Of a stretch of 64,000 nucleotides of DNA, positions 17,429 to 27,618 are shown in pieces. Source of the DNA: an uncultured Treponema sp. (lineage in GTDB: Bacteria; Spirochaetota; Spirochaetia; Treponematales; Treponemataceae). Both the position numbers and the translations under genes were made by a program. The stretch's first letter is position 1, and each line of letters begins with the position of its first letter. The stretch covers positions 186,001 to 250,000 of the forward strand of contig ONHK01000001.1 of assembly GCA_900317625.1 (NCBI GenBank). Direction: 5' to 3'. The notes below the pieces were generated by a model. The model was given only the letters and a program-made list of their open reading frames with translations. It was not told the origin of the DNA and searched no databases.

Positions 17429-17941
17429 TTAAAATATCTTGAACAACGCCTCAATCTGCGGTTTATGGATTACAAGAACCGGACAATGCGCATAATTTAC
17501 AATTTCACTTCTTGCAGTTGCCGCCGACGAACGGTGCGGTTGGGTTTCCAGAACTTTCAGCTTGTCCTTTGTCTCATGACCGCCCAGCAAAATCATATCC
17601 GCAGAAATTTCATCAGCCGCCTTTATAATTTCAGCCCAGACAGAACCTTCCCTAAGTTCCGTCTCAATTTCCATTCCTTTTGACTTTGCAAGATTTTTTA
17701 CATATTCAAGATAAGTTTTTCCATCCCGCTTCAAGTCGTTTTCGTAAGACTCTTTTTCTTCCGAGACAAGAAACCTTGAGCTTGTAAGAAATTTGATTGT
17801 CGCAGTGTCAACAACATAAACAGCTTTTAATGCAAGCGAATATTGCTTTGCCAACATAATAGCATACATCGCAGCCTGAACAGAAGATTCAGAACCATTT
17901 ATTGCAACAATAATTTTTTTCAACAACGGATTTTTACTCAT
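17429..17941 (-). CDS. Universal stress protein, UspA family
   Basis: The 170-residue protein starts KKIIVAINGSESSVQAAMYA and has the ATP-binding signature region near LLGGHETKD and NYAHCPVLVIHK, although the usual G-2x-G-9x-G spacing is imperfect. I chose the ATG at 17941 with GAGG 6 nt upstream; this start overlaps the V-ATPase subunit D gene by 8 nt. Its position in the ATPase operon suggests a link to energy stress, which is inference. Confidence 0.85.
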   Translation of the reverse strand: MSKNPLLKKIIVAINGSESSVQAAMYAIMLAKQYSLALKAVYVVDTATIKFLTSSRFLVSEEKESYENDLKRDGKTYLEYVKNLAKSKGMEIETELREGSVWAEIIKAADEISADMILLGGHETKDKLKVLETQPHRSSAATARSEIVNYAHCPVLVIHKPQIEALFKIF

Positions 17942-18578
17942 TTTTAGCCTCGCTGTTCTTTCGGTCATTACGACGTTTTAAAGCTTTTAGAACAAAAACG
18001 TTTTCCCGTTCTTTTTCTTCCAGAGAATTTTCAATATATTTCATTGTCTCGCGCGTCTGCGGAATAACCATTTTGTCCAGGGAATTTACACGACGCTGGG
18101 TTTTCTTTACTTCTTCAGCAAGACGCCATACAATCGTGCGGATTGAAGCCATTTGAGTAAGCAAAGAAATCAGCCTGAAGAATTTATTGATAACATCATC
18201 AGTGTTTGCATAAGTTCCAATCATCGTGTAAAAAAGCTGGCGCTTCGGAAGCTGCACATCGATTGTAGAAAAAGTCATTCCACCAATAACAACCTGTTTT
18301 TCCTGCATTTCAAAATCATAATGAACATTGTGGGCAATTCGTCGAACCTGATCCGAACCGTCCGCCATGAGCATCCGCTTAAAAGCAGGATAAGCCTGTC
18401 TTACCGCGTCATCAATCTCTTTTTCAAGGAGCTTGACTTTATCAACCATGTGCATAAGTTCCTGAACAAGAAGTTCACGTTTCTGTTCAAGCAAATCATA
18501 ACCATTAACAGAAATTGCAAGCTGCTCTTTCATTGCGAGAAGATTTGATTTTGTTGGTGCAATATTCAGTTTAGCCAT
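17934..18578 (-). CDS. atpD: V-type ATP synthase subunit D
   Basis: The 214-residue protein begins NIAPTKSNLLAMKEQLAIS, the family signature, and is largely coiled coil at both ends. Subunit D is the central rotor shaft inside the A3B3 head. It follows subunit B by 16 nt and overlaps uspA. Confidence 0.94.
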   Translation of the reverse strand: MAKLNIAPTKSNLLAMKEQLAISVNGYDLLEQKRELLVQELMHMVDKVKLLEKEIDDAVRQAYPAFKRMLMADGSDQVRRIAHNVHYDFEMQEKQVVIGGMTFSTIDVQLPKRQLFYTMIGTYANTDDVINKFFRLISLLTQMASIRTIVWRLAEEVKKTQRRVNSLDKMVIPQTRETMKYIENSLEEKERENVFVLKALKRRNDRKNSEAKNE

Positions 18579-18594
18579 AAAACACCGCCTTGAA

Positions 18595-19980
18595 TCAGTC
18601 TATTTCTGTTTTTGGAAGATATTTTTCAATAAATTCTGGTTTGATTCTGAACAATTCCTCTTTAGGAAGAACAGAAAGACATTTCCAGCCGATTTCAAGA
18701 GTTTGCTCAATTGTTCGGTCTTCATATTCGCCCTGGGTAAGGAATTCTGACTCAAATTTATTTCCGAATTCAAGATACTTTTTATCAAGCGGAGAAAGTT
18801 CCTCCTCTCCAATAATTGACGCAAGATTTCTGATTGATTTTACTTTTGAATAAGCCGCAAAAAGCTGGGAAGAAACATTTGCATGATCTTCGCGTGTCAT
18901 ATCTTTTCCGATTCCGTCCTTCATAAGACGAGAAAGAGATGGAAGCCCTGCAACCGGCGGATAAATTCCTTTTGAATCCATCTCGCGGTCAAGAACAATC
19001 TGACCTTCTGTGATATAGCCTGTCAAATCTGGAATCGGGTGTGAAATATCATCGTTCGGCATTGTCAGAATCGGAATCTGTGTAATAGAACCTTCTGAAT
19101 CCTTTATTTTTCCGGCGCGCTCGTAAAGTTCAGCCAAATCCGAATACAAATATCCAGGATAGCCTTTTCGGCCTGGAACTTCACCGCGTGTAGTAGAAAT
19201 TTCTCGCAGCGCCTCGCAGTAGTTTGTCATATCAGTAAGAACAACAAGAACGTGCATTCCTTTTTTGAACGCAAGATATTCCGCGGCTGTAAGCGCACAT
19301 CGCGGAGTCATAATTCTTTCAATAGAAGGAGCATCCGCCAAAGACTGGAACATAACAACTTTGGAAAGAACACCTGATTCCTCAAAAGTATTTACAAAGA
19401 AACGCGCAACATCGTATTTGATTCCCATTCCTGCAAAAACCATAACAAACTGCTCATCTGCACCACGAAGTTTTGCCTGGCGGATAATCTGCGCCGCAAG
19501 TTTATTATGCGGAAGTCCGTTTCCAGAAAAAATCGGAAGTTTCTGACCGCGAACCAAAGAGTTCATTCCGTCAATCGCAGAAATTCCAGTCTGGATAAAA
19601 TCCCGCGGATACGAACGCGAATATGGATTTATCGGATTGCCGTTCACATTTACAAAATCTGAAGAAATAATTTCCGGGTAACCGTCAATCGGTTCACCAA
19701 GACCGTTAAAAACGCGGCCAAGCAGCTCCTCTCCAACACGAAGCTCAAGCGGCTTGTCAAGAAATTCAAAAGAACTTTCCTCAAGATCGATTCCTGTTGT
19801 TGAACCAAAAATCTGGACGACAGCGGCTTTTTCATTCATATCAATTACGCGGCCAAGCCGTTTGTCACCATTTCTGTCGCGGACATTCACCGTTTCATTA
19901 TAGAAAATATTTTCAGTTCGGCGCACAACAACAATCGGACCATCAACAGAATTCACGCCTCTATATTCAATACCTTTCAT
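18595..19980 (-). CDS. atpB: V-type ATP synthase subunit B
   Basis: The 461-residue non-catalytic subunit has [16 protein letters not shown] at the start and [18 protein letters not shown] in the middle. The P-loop is degenerate ([15 protein letters not shown]), as expected for B subunits. It alternates with subunit A in the cytoplasmic hexamer. It lies 13 nt after subunit A. Confidence 0.96.
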   Translation of the reverse strand: MKGIEYRGVNSVDGPIVVVRRTENIFYNETVNVRDRNGDKRLGRVIDMNEKAAVVQIFGSTTGIDLEESSFEFLDKPLELRVGEELLGRVFNGLGEPIDGYPEIISSDFVNVNGNPINPYSRSYPRDFIQTGISAIDGMNSLVRGQKLPIFSGNGLPHNKLAAQIIRQAKLRGADEQFVMVFAGMGIKYDVARFFVNTFEESGVLSKVVMFQSLADAPSIERIMTPRCALTAAEYLAFKKGMHVLVVLTDMTNYCEALREISTTRGEVPGRKGYPGYLYSDLAELYERAGKIKDSEGSITQIPILTMPNDDISHPIPDLTGYITEGQIVLDREMDSKGIYPPVAGLPSLSRLMKDGIGKDMTREDHANVSSQLFAAYSKVKSIRNLASIIGEEELSPLDKKYLEFGNKFESEFLTQGEYEDRTIEQTLEIGWKCLSVLPKEELFRIKPEFIEKYLPKTEID

Positions 19981-19993
19981 TGTTTCCCCTTAC

Positions 19994-21766
19994 CTAAAAC
20001 GCGGCAGCCTTGTTATAAACTGATTCGAGTTCCGCAAACTGACTGTTCATCCTGTTACGGATTTCAGAAATCTGCTCCAGCTTATCGTTTGGAACAACCA
20101 TTTTTATGCGCACAATCTCATCAGCAGCAGGCATGGCATTTATTTTCACAAGCGGACATCCAGATTTTACAAGAGCAAGCGAACGCTTATAGAAATCCAT
20201 AATCAGCTGGATAATCATAATCTGCTTTTCAGAAGAACAGTACATATCCACATCATCAAAGGCATTTTGCTGCAAGAAACCATTTTTTATCATCTCTGAA
20301 ACTTTAAGCACAAGCTGGTCAGAAGAAGCAAGCGAGTCCGGACCAATCAACCTTACAATAGACTGAAGCCTGTCCTCTTTTTTCAAAAGTTCAAGCGCCT
20401 CTGTTCTGACAGTCCACCATACAGGATTATGTTTTTCCCACCATTCGCGAACTTCTGCCGCATACTCTGAATACGAATTTATCCATCCGATTGCAGGATA
20501 ATGGCGCGCATTTGCCAGATCGCGGTCAAGTGCCCAGAAACAACGGATAAAACGCTTTGTATGCTGGGTAACAGGCTCTGAAAAATCTCCACCCGGAGGC
20601 GAAACAGCTCCAATTACAGAAACAGAACCTTCCTCGCCTTCCAAAGAGATAACGCGTCCTGCACGTTCATAAAAAGATGCAAGCCGCGTAGGAAGATAAG
20701 CAGGAAATCCCTCTTCTGCCGGCATTTCTTCCATACGACCAGAAAGTTCTCGCAACGCTTCCGCCCAGCGACTGGTTGAATCCGCCATAATCGCAACATG
20801 AAGCCCCATATCGCGGTAATATTCTGCAAGAGTAATTCCTGAATAAAGAGAAACTTCTCGCGCCGCAACAGGCATATTTGAAGTATTTGCAATAAGAATC
20901 GTTCGCTCCATGATTGAACGGCCGGTTCTTGGGTCAATAAGCTCAGGGAATTCTGTAAGAACTTCCGTCATTTCATTTCCGCGTTCACCGCAGCCAATAT
21001 ACACAATCAAATCAGCATCACACCATTTTGCAATCGCGTGCTGGGTCATTGTTTTTCCAGTTCCAAATCCGCCCGGAATTGCGGCAGTTCCACCTTTTGA
21101 AAGCGGAAAGAAAACATCAATAACACGCTGACCAGTTATGAGCGGCTCAGAAACTTCAAGTTTATCAGCATACGGTCTAGGCTGACGAACCGGCCAATAC
21201 TGGGAGAGTTTTATTTCCTCATCAAATTCTGTAGTTCCAATCACATCGTCAACAGTGTAATCGCCTGAACCTTTGAATGTTTTAAGCACACGTCCGCGGA
21301 CAGTTGGCGGAATCATAATTTTTTGGGTAACAGATTCAGTTTCTTTTACAGTTCCAAGCACAAGCCCCGGTTTTATAGGGCTACCGGCCTTTACTTCAGA
21401 AAGAGCGTCAAAATGCCATAATTTCTGAGTATCAAGCGGTTCTGTCCGTTCTCCAGGCAAAAGAAAAGCACCAGAATGTTCAGCCATAGACTTTAACGGT
21501 CTCTGGATTCCATCGTAGATTGTTCCTACAAGTCCAGGTCCAAGCCGAAGAGACAAAGGCCGCTGCTGGCAGACAACTTTTTCGCCAATATGCATTCCTG
21601 TATCTTCCTCGTAAACCTGAATGGTCGCGTTACCTTTATTCTGGCGGATTATCTCACCAATCAGTTTTTTTTCACCGACATCAACAACATCATAAAGACC
21701 ACAACCGTCAAGTCCTTCTGCAAAAACAATCGGTCCTGAAATGCGGGTTATTTTTCCTTCAATCAT
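19994..21766 (-). CDS. atpA: V-type ATP synthase catalytic subunit A
   Basis: The 590-residue catalytic subunit has the Walker A motif [17 protein letters not shown], the [12 protein letters not shown] region and [21 protein letters not shown]. The A-type non-homologous insert is present around residues 110-190. Its ATG overlaps the stop of subunit E (ATGA). Confidence 0.97.
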   Translation of the reverse strand: MIEGKITRISGPIVFAEGLDGCGLYDVVDVGEKKLIGEIIRQNKGNATIQVYEEDTGMHIGEKVVCQQRPLSLRLGPGLVGTIYDGIQRPLKSMAEHSGAFLLPGERTEPLDTQKLWHFDALSEVKAGSPIKPGLVLGTVKETESVTQKIMIPPTVRGRVLKTFKGSGDYTVDDVIGTTEFDEEIKLSQYWPVRQPRPYADKLEVSEPLITGQRVIDVFFPLSKGGTAAIPGGFGTGKTMTQHAIAKWCDADLIVYIGCGERGNEMTEVLTEFPELIDPRTGRSIMERTILIANTSNMPVAAREVSLYSGITLAEYYRDMGLHVAIMADSTSRWAEALRELSGRMEEMPAEEGFPAYLPTRLASFYERAGRVISLEGEEGSVSVIGAVSPPGGDFSEPVTQHTKRFIRCFWALDRDLANARHYPAIGWINSYSEYAAEVREWWEKHNPVWWTVRTEALELLKKEDRLQSIVRLIGPDSLASSDQLVLKVSEMIKNGFLQQNAFDDVDMYCSSEKQIMIIQLIMDFYKRSLALVKSGCPLVKINAMPAADEIVRIKMVVPNDKLEQISEIRNRMNSQFAELESVYNKAAAF

Positions 21767-22398
21767 TTGTTTTCAAGCCTCCCGCCAAAAAGAGAATCAC
21801 ACAGCTCTGCCCTGTATTTATATTGTATCTGCGAAATAATTTCAGAAAGCGTAAAACGGCAGCGGACAGACTTGTCGCAGGCTTCCACAATGACACCTTC
21901 CTTATGAGTTAAACCGCAGTCATTTTCAACGATAATTTTATTGAATTCAGTTTTTGAATATGAGTCAACATCAAGTTTCTTACCCAGTTTTTCCTGAACA
22001 AGTTTTTCATCAAAACCATAAACGCTTACATTGACTTTTTTTGACTTTAAAATATCTTCTGATTTTTCAAGCTGCTTCAGAACAAGCTCAAGGTGCTCCT
22101 CTTCTGTAAGTTTCTCAAGAAATTCATCTGTTGCCTTGTTAATTGCAGACTGAATAAAATCCACAAGAAATCGCTTTTTTTCAAGAGGAAGAGCCGCATT
22201 TTTCTGTTTTTCGTATGCAGCCAGTTTTTTTTCATCTTTGTCCGAAATTTCTTTTTTTGATTTTTCAACACGGTCATCAACTTCTGCAAGAATCATTTGG
22301 CAGTCAACATCCGCTTTAGACAAAATTCTTTCCGCTTTTTTCCGTGCATCAGACCGGATTTCTTTGTCCAATATTTCTGTAGAACGTAATTCTTCCAT
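21763..22398 (-). CDS. atpE: V-type ATP synthase subunit E (peripheral stalk)
   Basis: The 211-residue protein has a charged coiled-coil N-terminal half (about 1-95) and a mixed C-terminal domain ending near [22 protein letters not shown], the usual subunit E layout. It pairs with the G/H-like stalk subunit. AGAGG precedes the start. A 102-nt spacer with two hairpins separates it from subunit F. Confidence 0.88.
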   Translation of the reverse strand: MEELRSTEILDKEIRSDARKKAERILSKADVDCQMILAEVDDRVEKSKKEISDKDEKKLAAYEKQKNAALPLEKKRFLVDFIQSAINKATDEFLEKLTEEEHLELVLKQLEKSEDILKSKKVNVSVYGFDEKLVQEKLGKKLDVDSYSKTEFNKIIVENDCGLTHKEGVIVEACDKSVRCRFTLSEIISQIQYKYRAELCDSLFGGRLENK

Positions 22399-22417
22399 GC
22401 GTTTTCCTCTTTGAACA

Positions 22418-22474
22418 GGAACTTCTAATATTTGGAAGTCCGCACATTTTTTGATTGCTGTATTTTTGCACAGC
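22418..22474 (-). promoter_or_regulatory. Two intercistronic hairpins in the V-ATPase mRNA
   Basis: On the minus strand GCTGT/ACAGC (22474-22457) and GGACTTCC/GGAACTTC-type arms (22441-22418) form two stems without T tracts in the only sizeable spacer of the operon. They may affect mRNA processing or the dosage of subunit E. Confidence 0.4.
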
Positions 22475-22500
22475 AGACAACCATTTTCAGTTAAAAATAA

Positions 22501-22833
22501 TTAAACCTGAACACCAATCGCATCCCGAATGGCATCTGTAAGAGTTTTTTTGCCGACCACATGACCATCAAGACCTGGAATTTCCACAATAAGCGGAAAT
22601 TTTCCAGTCTTCTGCCATGCGATTTCTTCTTCTTCAATGGTGGCAGCGGCTCCTTCCGTAAGAATAAGTACGTTCGGAACTTCATCAACCGGCGCTGAAA
22701 TTGAACCACCTTTTCCAGTCATTCGGTTAAAAGCCTCAAGAACTTCCTGGCGGGTCTCAGCAACAGTGCCATCAACGCCAGTCAGTTTGAATGCAAGAAC
22801 CATTTCCCTGTCACCAATAATATAAAACTTCAA
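22501..22833 (-). CDS. atpF: V-type ATP synthase subunit F
   Basis: The 110-residue protein reads FYIGDREMVLAFKLTGVDG-like at the N terminus (actual: FYIIGDREMVLAFKLTGVDG), with the central VLILTEGAAATIEEE, both typical of subunit F. It caps the rotor with subunit D. It begins 15 nt after subunit K. Confidence 0.93.
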   Translation of the reverse strand: MKFYIIGDREMVLAFKLTGVDGTVAETRQEVLEAFNRMTGKGGSISAPVDEVPNVLILTEGAAATIEEEEIAWQKTGKFPLIVEIPGLDGHVVGKKTLTDAIRDAIGVQV

Positions 22834-22848
22834 TTTTTATCTCTTGAA

Positions 22849-23190
22849 CTAAAGAACGATAATAAGAAGTCCTACAAGGAATCCCCAAAGACAAATACCT
22901 TCTGCAAGTCCGACAAATGGAAGAGCTTTTCCAGAAAGTTCAGCATTTTCGCTCATTGCGCCCATTGCCGCAGAACCGATTTTTGCAACAGCCATACCAC
23001 CGGCAATACAAGAAAGACCTACAGCCAATGCAGCCGAAATATATTTCCAGGCAGAAGAATTTGCCGGAGTTTTCTGGTCAGCAGTAGCTTCAACAGATGT
23101 TTCATTTTCAGCTTCATAAGACTGAGCAGAAAGACCAAAAATTGTTGTGCAAAGAAGAATTGCAGCAATCACAAAAATTTTCTTGTTCAT
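22849..23190 (-). CDS. atpK: V-type ATP synthase membrane rotor subunit K (c), with signal peptide
   Basis: The 113-residue protein has three hydrophobic stretches. Residues 1-22 look like a cleavable signal peptide (KKIFVIAAILLCTTIFGLSA). About 25 polar, acidic residues follow. The two c-subunit helices are then at about 48-76 and 88-113, with ion-binding Glu97 in PFVGLAEGIC. It is therefore a single-hairpin c subunit. The ATG at 23190 has AGAGG upstream and is preferred over an earlier start. Whether the ion is proton or sodium cannot be settled from sequence. Confidence 0.92.
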   Translation of the reverse strand: MNKKIFVIAAILLCTTIFGLSAQSYEAENETSVEATADQKTPANSSAWKYISAALAVGLSCIAGGMAVAKIGSAAMGAMSENAELSGKALPFVGLAEGICLWGFLVGLLIIVL

Positions 23191-23222
23191 AGAAAACCTC
23201 TTATTTTTAAAAATTTTCAATA

Positions 23223-25205
23223 TTAAATATAATGGAACTGAAGCGGCTTGAATTCCGCCCCCGTTTCATTAAAAAATTTGCTAAAAAATTCGTAGTATTG
23301 AAGTCGTATAACCTGAATCGCAACAATCATGCCTTCAAGAACAACAACAATCGCATTTCCTGCGACAAGAACAAAAATTCCGCCGACAGGACCGCATTTT
23401 GAACTCATAAGTTCAATTATAAAACCAAGAACCGCATGGGCCAACGCAAATGCGCCGACACGCACAAAACTCAATGTGCTTGAAAGATAGCTTGAAACAA
23501 CTTCTATAAGCTCAACAATTCCGCCAATCACAAGAGAGCCAAATCCATTTTCAACAACAGGACGGTCACCGTTAAAAAGCCGCTCAAATGGCTCTCCAAA
23601 AGCCGCAAAAAACAATGAAACACCAATAATCACCCAATCATAGACTGCCGGAAGATGATGAAAAGCCGCAATTCTTACCGCAAACGCAACAACATACCAA
23701 TAGAACAAAAGTCCAAAGAATCCGCATTTTCCAAAAAACACGTTTCCAAACTTTTTACGTAAAGCATTATTGCACATATTCACAATCAGCCCGATTGAAT
23801 TAATTATAAAACCAAAGGCAATTGTCACGGCAAAAATACCAAAAATCACAAGAATTGAATTCGGATTTGAAGAAGGCATAACCTTTAAAATCGGCGCATG
23901 AGGATTTCCAAAAAGTCCTGTAACAAAAAGCGCAAACGGCTCAAGAATTTCTTCTGTCCCAAAAAATTCCCCGGTAATAAGCCCCATCAAACATGAAGAG
24001 CAGCCTACACCCATAAAAATCGGCGCAAATTTATTCCAAGTGCCAACCTTTATCACTTTTTTTGCCATTAAAAGTCCGGCAAGAAAAATCACAAGTCCCT
24101 GACCGAAATCCCCGAACATAATGCCAAACAGGAATGTAAAGAAAATCGCAACAAATGGTGTCGGGTCAATTGTTCCATACAAAGGTGAACCGTAACTAAA
24201 AATCATCCGTTCAAATGCAGAGATAAATTTTCCATGCGTAAGCTTTACAGGAACTTTTTCTTCGCCACGCAGAACTGACGGAACTTCTGTAGGAAGATAC
24301 TCGCGGATTGCAATACGTCCTTCCGTAAGGTCGTCAAGCTCCTTCATAAAATTACGCGAATCAGCCGCAGGAATCCAGCCAGTAAGCCGATAAACCATTG
24401 AAGTTGACTCAAGCCCATTCTGAATATCTTTTATCTGCTTTGAAATACAGAACGCACCAAGCAGACGGCGCACTTCATCTGAATGAGTATCCGCATAGTT
24501 CTTTTTTTCCTCATTGATTTTTGCAACATCGCGCTCAGCGGAAACTTTTTCCTGCTGCATTCCAACAAGAACCTCTTCTGGAATTCCATTGAAATTTTCA
24601 GGAATTTCCATATTCACAAAACCGAATTTCTTAAGTTCCGTGTCAAGCGCAAACCGGCCTTTCTTTGAAGTTGCCGCAAGAATCTTTGACTTATCATTTC
24701 CAAGAGGAATTACTACGCCATAAAAACCTACAGCCTCACGCAGACTTTCAAAATTATCCGCGGGGATTCTTCCAATTCTCAATGAAAGAAAAGAAAGATG
24801 CTCCAGCTGCGAGTATGGAATCTTTAAATTTGAAAAGGATTCAGCCTCTTTTAAAGTTTCAGTTATCTGGCGCAATTTCTCACTTTTTTCATCAGCATTT
24901 TTTTCAAATTCATCAGTTGCGGCAATTATCTTGTTTGCCTTGTCGCGGTCATCATCAGTTGCGGCAACAAATTTCAACTCAGAATCAGAAATATCCGGAA
25001 TATTGAAAAAAGCACGGGTTTTTTGCAGACAATCAAAAAAATGAGTGTCGATATTTACAAATTTTTTGTCATCAACTTTTTGAACGGAACGTTTTTTTGT
25101 CTGAAACTGAAAATTTCCATTTTTTCCAAGATACAAAATCACGTTCTGGACATCTTGTTTTAACGCCATAAGCTCAACAAGACGCATTTCTGTTGTTCTA
25201 GCCAT
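23223..25205 (-). CDS. atpI: V-type ATP synthase subunit I
   Basis: The 660-residue protein has a soluble coiled-coil half (1-330) and a membrane half with about seven to eight helices. The conserved arginine-containing helix lies in STLSFVRVGAFALAHAVLG, and GIMFGDFGQG is also visible. It is the stator channel subunit that faces the K ring. The start overlaps the stop of subunit C by one base. Confidence 0.95.
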   Translation of the reverse strand: MARTTEMRLVELMALKQDVQNVILYLGKNGNFQFQTKKRSVQKVDDKKFVNIDTHFFDCLQKTRAFFNIPDISDSELKFVAATDDDRDKANKIIAATDEFEKNADEKSEKLRQITETLKEAESFSNLKIPYSQLEHLSFLSLRIGRIPADNFESLREAVGFYGVVIPLGNDKSKILAATSKKGRFALDTELKKFGFVNMEIPENFNGIPEEVLVGMQQEKVSAERDVAKINEEKKNYADTHSDEVRRLLGAFCISKQIKDIQNGLESTSMVYRLTGWIPAADSRNFMKELDDLTEGRIAIREYLPTEVPSVLRGEEKVPVKLTHGKFISAFERMIFSYGSPLYGTIDPTPFVAIFFTFLFGIMFGDFGQGLVIFLAGLLMAKKVIKVGTWNKFAPIFMGVGCSSCLMGLITGEFFGTEEILEPFALFVTGLFGNPHAPILKVMPSSNPNSILVIFGIFAVTIAFGFIINSIGLIVNMCNNALRKKFGNVFFGKCGFFGLLFYWYVVAFAVRIAAFHHLPAVYDWVIIGVSLFFAAFGEPFERLFNGDRPVVENGFGSLVIGGIVELIEVVSSYLSSTLSFVRVGAFALAHAVLGFIIELMSSKCGPVGGIFVLVAGNAIVVVLEGMIVAIQVIRLQYYEFFSKFFNETGAEFKPLQFHYI

Positions 25206-26239
25206 TATAGACCTCCGTCCAACACCGAAGCAGAAATTCCAGCCACATACATCGCTTCAGATTTATCTGCATTAAGCCGCAAGGCTTCTGTAGCTGCACG
25301 GATGGCATTTAGTTCCTGCAGTTTTATTCTAAAATACATAACCAAAGAAGCATAAGTCAGCGGAAACTGATGAAGAACTTTTTTTATTCGTTTTACATCG
25401 CCGATTCTTAATTTTTGCTCAATCCACATAGGATCAACAGTCCAAAGCTGACCTTCCTCGTGCGGATTCAAATAAGAAGAATAGCGCCATTTTTTCCAGT
25501 CATTATAATTATCCGGCGCTTTATCAAGAATTTCAATTGCACACTTGCACAAAGGATCTTCAAAAGAAGGTTTATCTGATATATAGAAAAGATTTTTCAA
25601 AATTTCTTCATTCGGCATCTGATAATAAATTTTGAGCCGAAGTGCCCAGAGCATATTTTTAATTTTATAATCTTCTGTAAAATATTCAACAAGAGCATGC
25701 CGCGAGGAATCCGAGACTTTTGTAACGTACTTCCACAACGCACGGATTTCCTGCAAATCCAGCTTATAATCCATCTGCTGGCGTTCTTCTGGAGTCGGAA
25801 CGTGGTCATACCACGGAAAATTGGATTTTTCTGTGATTTTTTTTAGGTTCGGCCATGCGGAATAATTCAAAAGCTCATATTTTCCAAGATTTACCGTTCT
25901 AGGAATTTCCTGCTCGCCAAGACTTAGAGCCGCTGACATTACCTTGATATTTGTAACTTCATAACGACGAAGAAGTTCCACCAAAAAAGGATCTGGTTTT
26001 GTATAAAGCTGAAGAAGAGATGTATACTCAGAAATAAATGTATCTACAGCCTGATTTTCTATTTTGTTTGCAAGCATCTGTTCAGGAATTTGCGGACAAG
26101 GAGATTTAAACAATACATCCCACAACTCTGAAAGAGATTTTGCATTAAAAAGACGAACTGCATTTTCGCCCACAAAAGCCTTTGAAACAAGACTACAGAC
26201 TTTTGCATAAATATAAGCGGAAGCTCCAGAATAATCCAT
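25205..26239 (-). CDS. atpC: V-type ATP synthase subunit C (AC39-like)
   Basis: The 344-residue helical protein matches the AC39/subunit C family that links the rotor to the K ring (SGASAYIYAKVCSLVSKAF at the start, LVELLRRYEVTNIKVM later). The usual three-fold helical repeat is loosely visible. I prefer the ATG at 26239, which has AGGTGG 5 nt upstream, over a GTG three codons earlier. Confidence 0.85.
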   Translation of the reverse strand: MDYSGASAYIYAKVCSLVSKAFVGENAVRLFNAKSLSELWDVLFKSPCPQIPEQMLANKIENQAVDTFISEYTSLLQLYTKPDPFLVELLRRYEVTNIKVMSAALSLGEQEIPRTVNLGKYELLNYSAWPNLKKITEKSNFPWYDHVPTPEERQQMDYKLDLQEIRALWKYVTKVSDSSRHALVEYFTEDYKIKNMLWALRLKIYYQMPNEEILKNLFYISDKPSFEDPLCKCAIEILDKAPDNYNDWKKWRYSSYLNPHEEGQLWTVDPMWIEQKLRIGDVKRIKKVLHQFPLTYASLVMYFRIKLQELNAIRAATEALRLNADKSEAMYVAGISASVLDGGL

Positions 26240-26248
26240 AGCCGCCAC

Positions 26249-26560
26249 CTATTGTTCAATCAATACTTTTTTTAAAAAGACATTGAAATTGTCTTTATTT
26301 TGCTCTGCATTTTCCACAGAAGACTTATATTCTTCCAATATCTTTTTATGTTTTTCATCTATCGCTGAAATTCGCTCGTTGTAGCTTTTTTCCAGTTCAG
26401 CAACAATTTTATCAAATTTTTCTTTAAATTCCGCATCTGCCTTTTTATGCACAGAGGAAAGACGTTTGTTAGCCTCATCCTGAGCCTCTTTTACAAGATC
26501 AGAAGCCTGCGCCTCAACGTTCAAAAGATGAGAAATCACATTTGCTTCGTTTTCTGCCAT
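26249..26560 (-). CDS. V-type ATP synthase stalk subunit, G/H-like
   Basis: The 103-residue protein is one long charged coiled coil from about residue 15 to 90 (HLLNVEAQASDLVKEAQDEA), typical of the peripheral stalk partner of subunit E. Its position as first gene of the ATPase cluster supports this. Sequence divergence in this family is high, so the identification rests on shape and context. Confidence 0.72.
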   Translation of the reverse strand: MAENEANVISHLLNVEAQASDLVKEAQDEANKRLSSVHKKADAEFKEKFDKIVAELEKSYNERISAIDEKHKKILEEYKSSVENAEQNKDNFNVFLKKVLIEQ

Positions 26561-26598
26561 TTCCGACCCCCTGAAATAAAGAAAAATATATTTAATTA

Positions 26599-27078
26599 CT
26601 AAAATTCATACTCAAAATCACGGATAATATTGCAAACTTCCTGTGCGTTCTTTGCGCATAAAAGAGATTTGTAAAAACCCGGAATATTCAAAAGCCGCGC
26701 GCAATCGGCAAGAACATGCAGATGATGTTCAGCATTTCCCTGTTCAAAGAGAAGCATAAAAACCATGTGAACCAACGAGTCAGAATAGTTTTTTGTTCCT
26801 GTGCCTTCAATCTCGTAATCGATTCCTGAGGCACTAAAACCAAGCGCAATCAAAGGTCTTTCCACACAAGAGCAACAAGCGTGCGGAACTGCAATACCTT
26901 TCATAATGCAAGTATTCATCTGCTCTTCCCTCGCAGAAAGAGCACTGAATATTTCATTTCGGTCAAGATTTTCATTAGTGCGAACAAGATTCTCTGTAAG
27001 TTCAGCAAAAAGACTATCCTTATCAGTGCTTTCAAGTTCAACAATCACATTTTCAGGCTTAATTAAATCACTAAGCAT
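26599..27078 (-). CDS. PTS EIIA type-2 domain protein (PtsN-like)
   Basis: The 159-residue single-domain protein has the phosphorylation site in GIAVPHACC (His66) and the segment MNTCIMKG, as in fructose/nitrogen-type EIIA. No EIIB or EIIC gene is nearby, so a regulatory role is more likely than sugar uptake. I prefer the ATG at 27078 over a TTG five codons earlier. It lies between secG and the V-ATPase genes on the same strand. Confidence 0.85.
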   Translation of the reverse strand: MLSDLIKPENVIVELESTDKDSLFAELTENLVRTNENLDRNEIFSALSAREEQMNTCIMKGIAVPHACCSCVERPLIALGFSASGIDYEIEGTGTKNYSDSLVHMVFMLLFEQGNAEHHLHVLADCARLLNIPGFYKSLLCAKNAQEVCNIIRDFEYEF

Positions 27079-27119
27079 AAAACAAAACCTCAACCTTGAT
27101 GTACAGTTTTTTTTACTGA

Positions 27120-27482
27120 TTAGTTATTCTGATACCATTTATCTTCTGACACTGAAGGAGTTTCTTCAGCAGTTGCGTCAGATTCAGCAGCAGAATCAAC
27201 AGTATTTTCAATTCTTGATGAAGTATCGCTCATATCGCTGCTTATTTTTGGCTTTTTGTTCAAAACAGCAAGCGCCAATGCGATAATAAAAAAGAGAGCT
27301 ACAAAAACTCCAGTTGCCTTTGTCAAAACACTGGCAGAATGAGAACCAAAAGCCGCTGTTCCGCGACCACCAAGAAGTCCGCCCATTCCACTTTGTCCGT
27401 CATCCTGAACAAGCACAAGACAAACAATCAATATGCAAACAATCACAAATGCAACAAGAAGCACAGTCTGAATAATGTTCAT
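27120..27482 (-). CDS. secG: Preprotein translocase subunit SecG
   Basis: The 120-residue protein has two transmembrane helices (about 4-24 and 55-74) joined by the loop LVLVQDDGQSGMGGLLGGRG, the SecG signature. The C-terminal 45 residues are a polar, acidic tail that is longer than in most SecG proteins. It stabilises the SecYEG channel. Confidence 0.93.
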   Translation of the reverse strand: MNIIQTVLLVAFVIVCILIVCLVLVQDDGQSGMGGLLGGRGTAAFGSHSASVLTKATGVFVALFFIIALALAVLNKKPKISSDMSDTSSRIENTVDSAAESDATAEETPSVSEDKWYQNN

Positions 27483-27532
27483 TTATAAAAACTCCAATAA
27501 GGCATAAACCTATAATTTTTCTATTATGGAAA

Positions 27533-27561
27533 ATATTAATGGAATAAAATATTTTGGTCAA
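27533..27561 (-). promoter_or_regulatory. Promoter upstream of secG
   Basis: On the minus strand TTGACC (27561-27556), a 17-nt spacer and TAATAT (27538-27533). The leader would be about 44 nt. It could also drive the EIIA and V-ATPase genes downstream. Confidence 0.65.
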
Positions 27562-27575
27562 CGTAAACGAATAAA

Positions 27576-27609
27576 TTTCGGGACTTTGTTTATGCGCAAA
27601 ATCCCGAAA
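27576..27609 (-). terminator. Hairpin downstream of tpiA
   Basis: TTTCGGGA (27576-27583) and TCCCGAAA (27602-27609) form an 8-bp stem just after the tpiA stop. The T tract on the minus strand is short, so termination may be inefficient. Confidence 0.5.
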
Positions 27610-27618
27610 AACAATCAT

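Noticed and set aside
26599..27078. EIIA as part of a sugar PTS transporter
   Set aside because: No EIIB or EIIC gene is visible in the window around it, and the neighbours are secG and V-ATPase genes.
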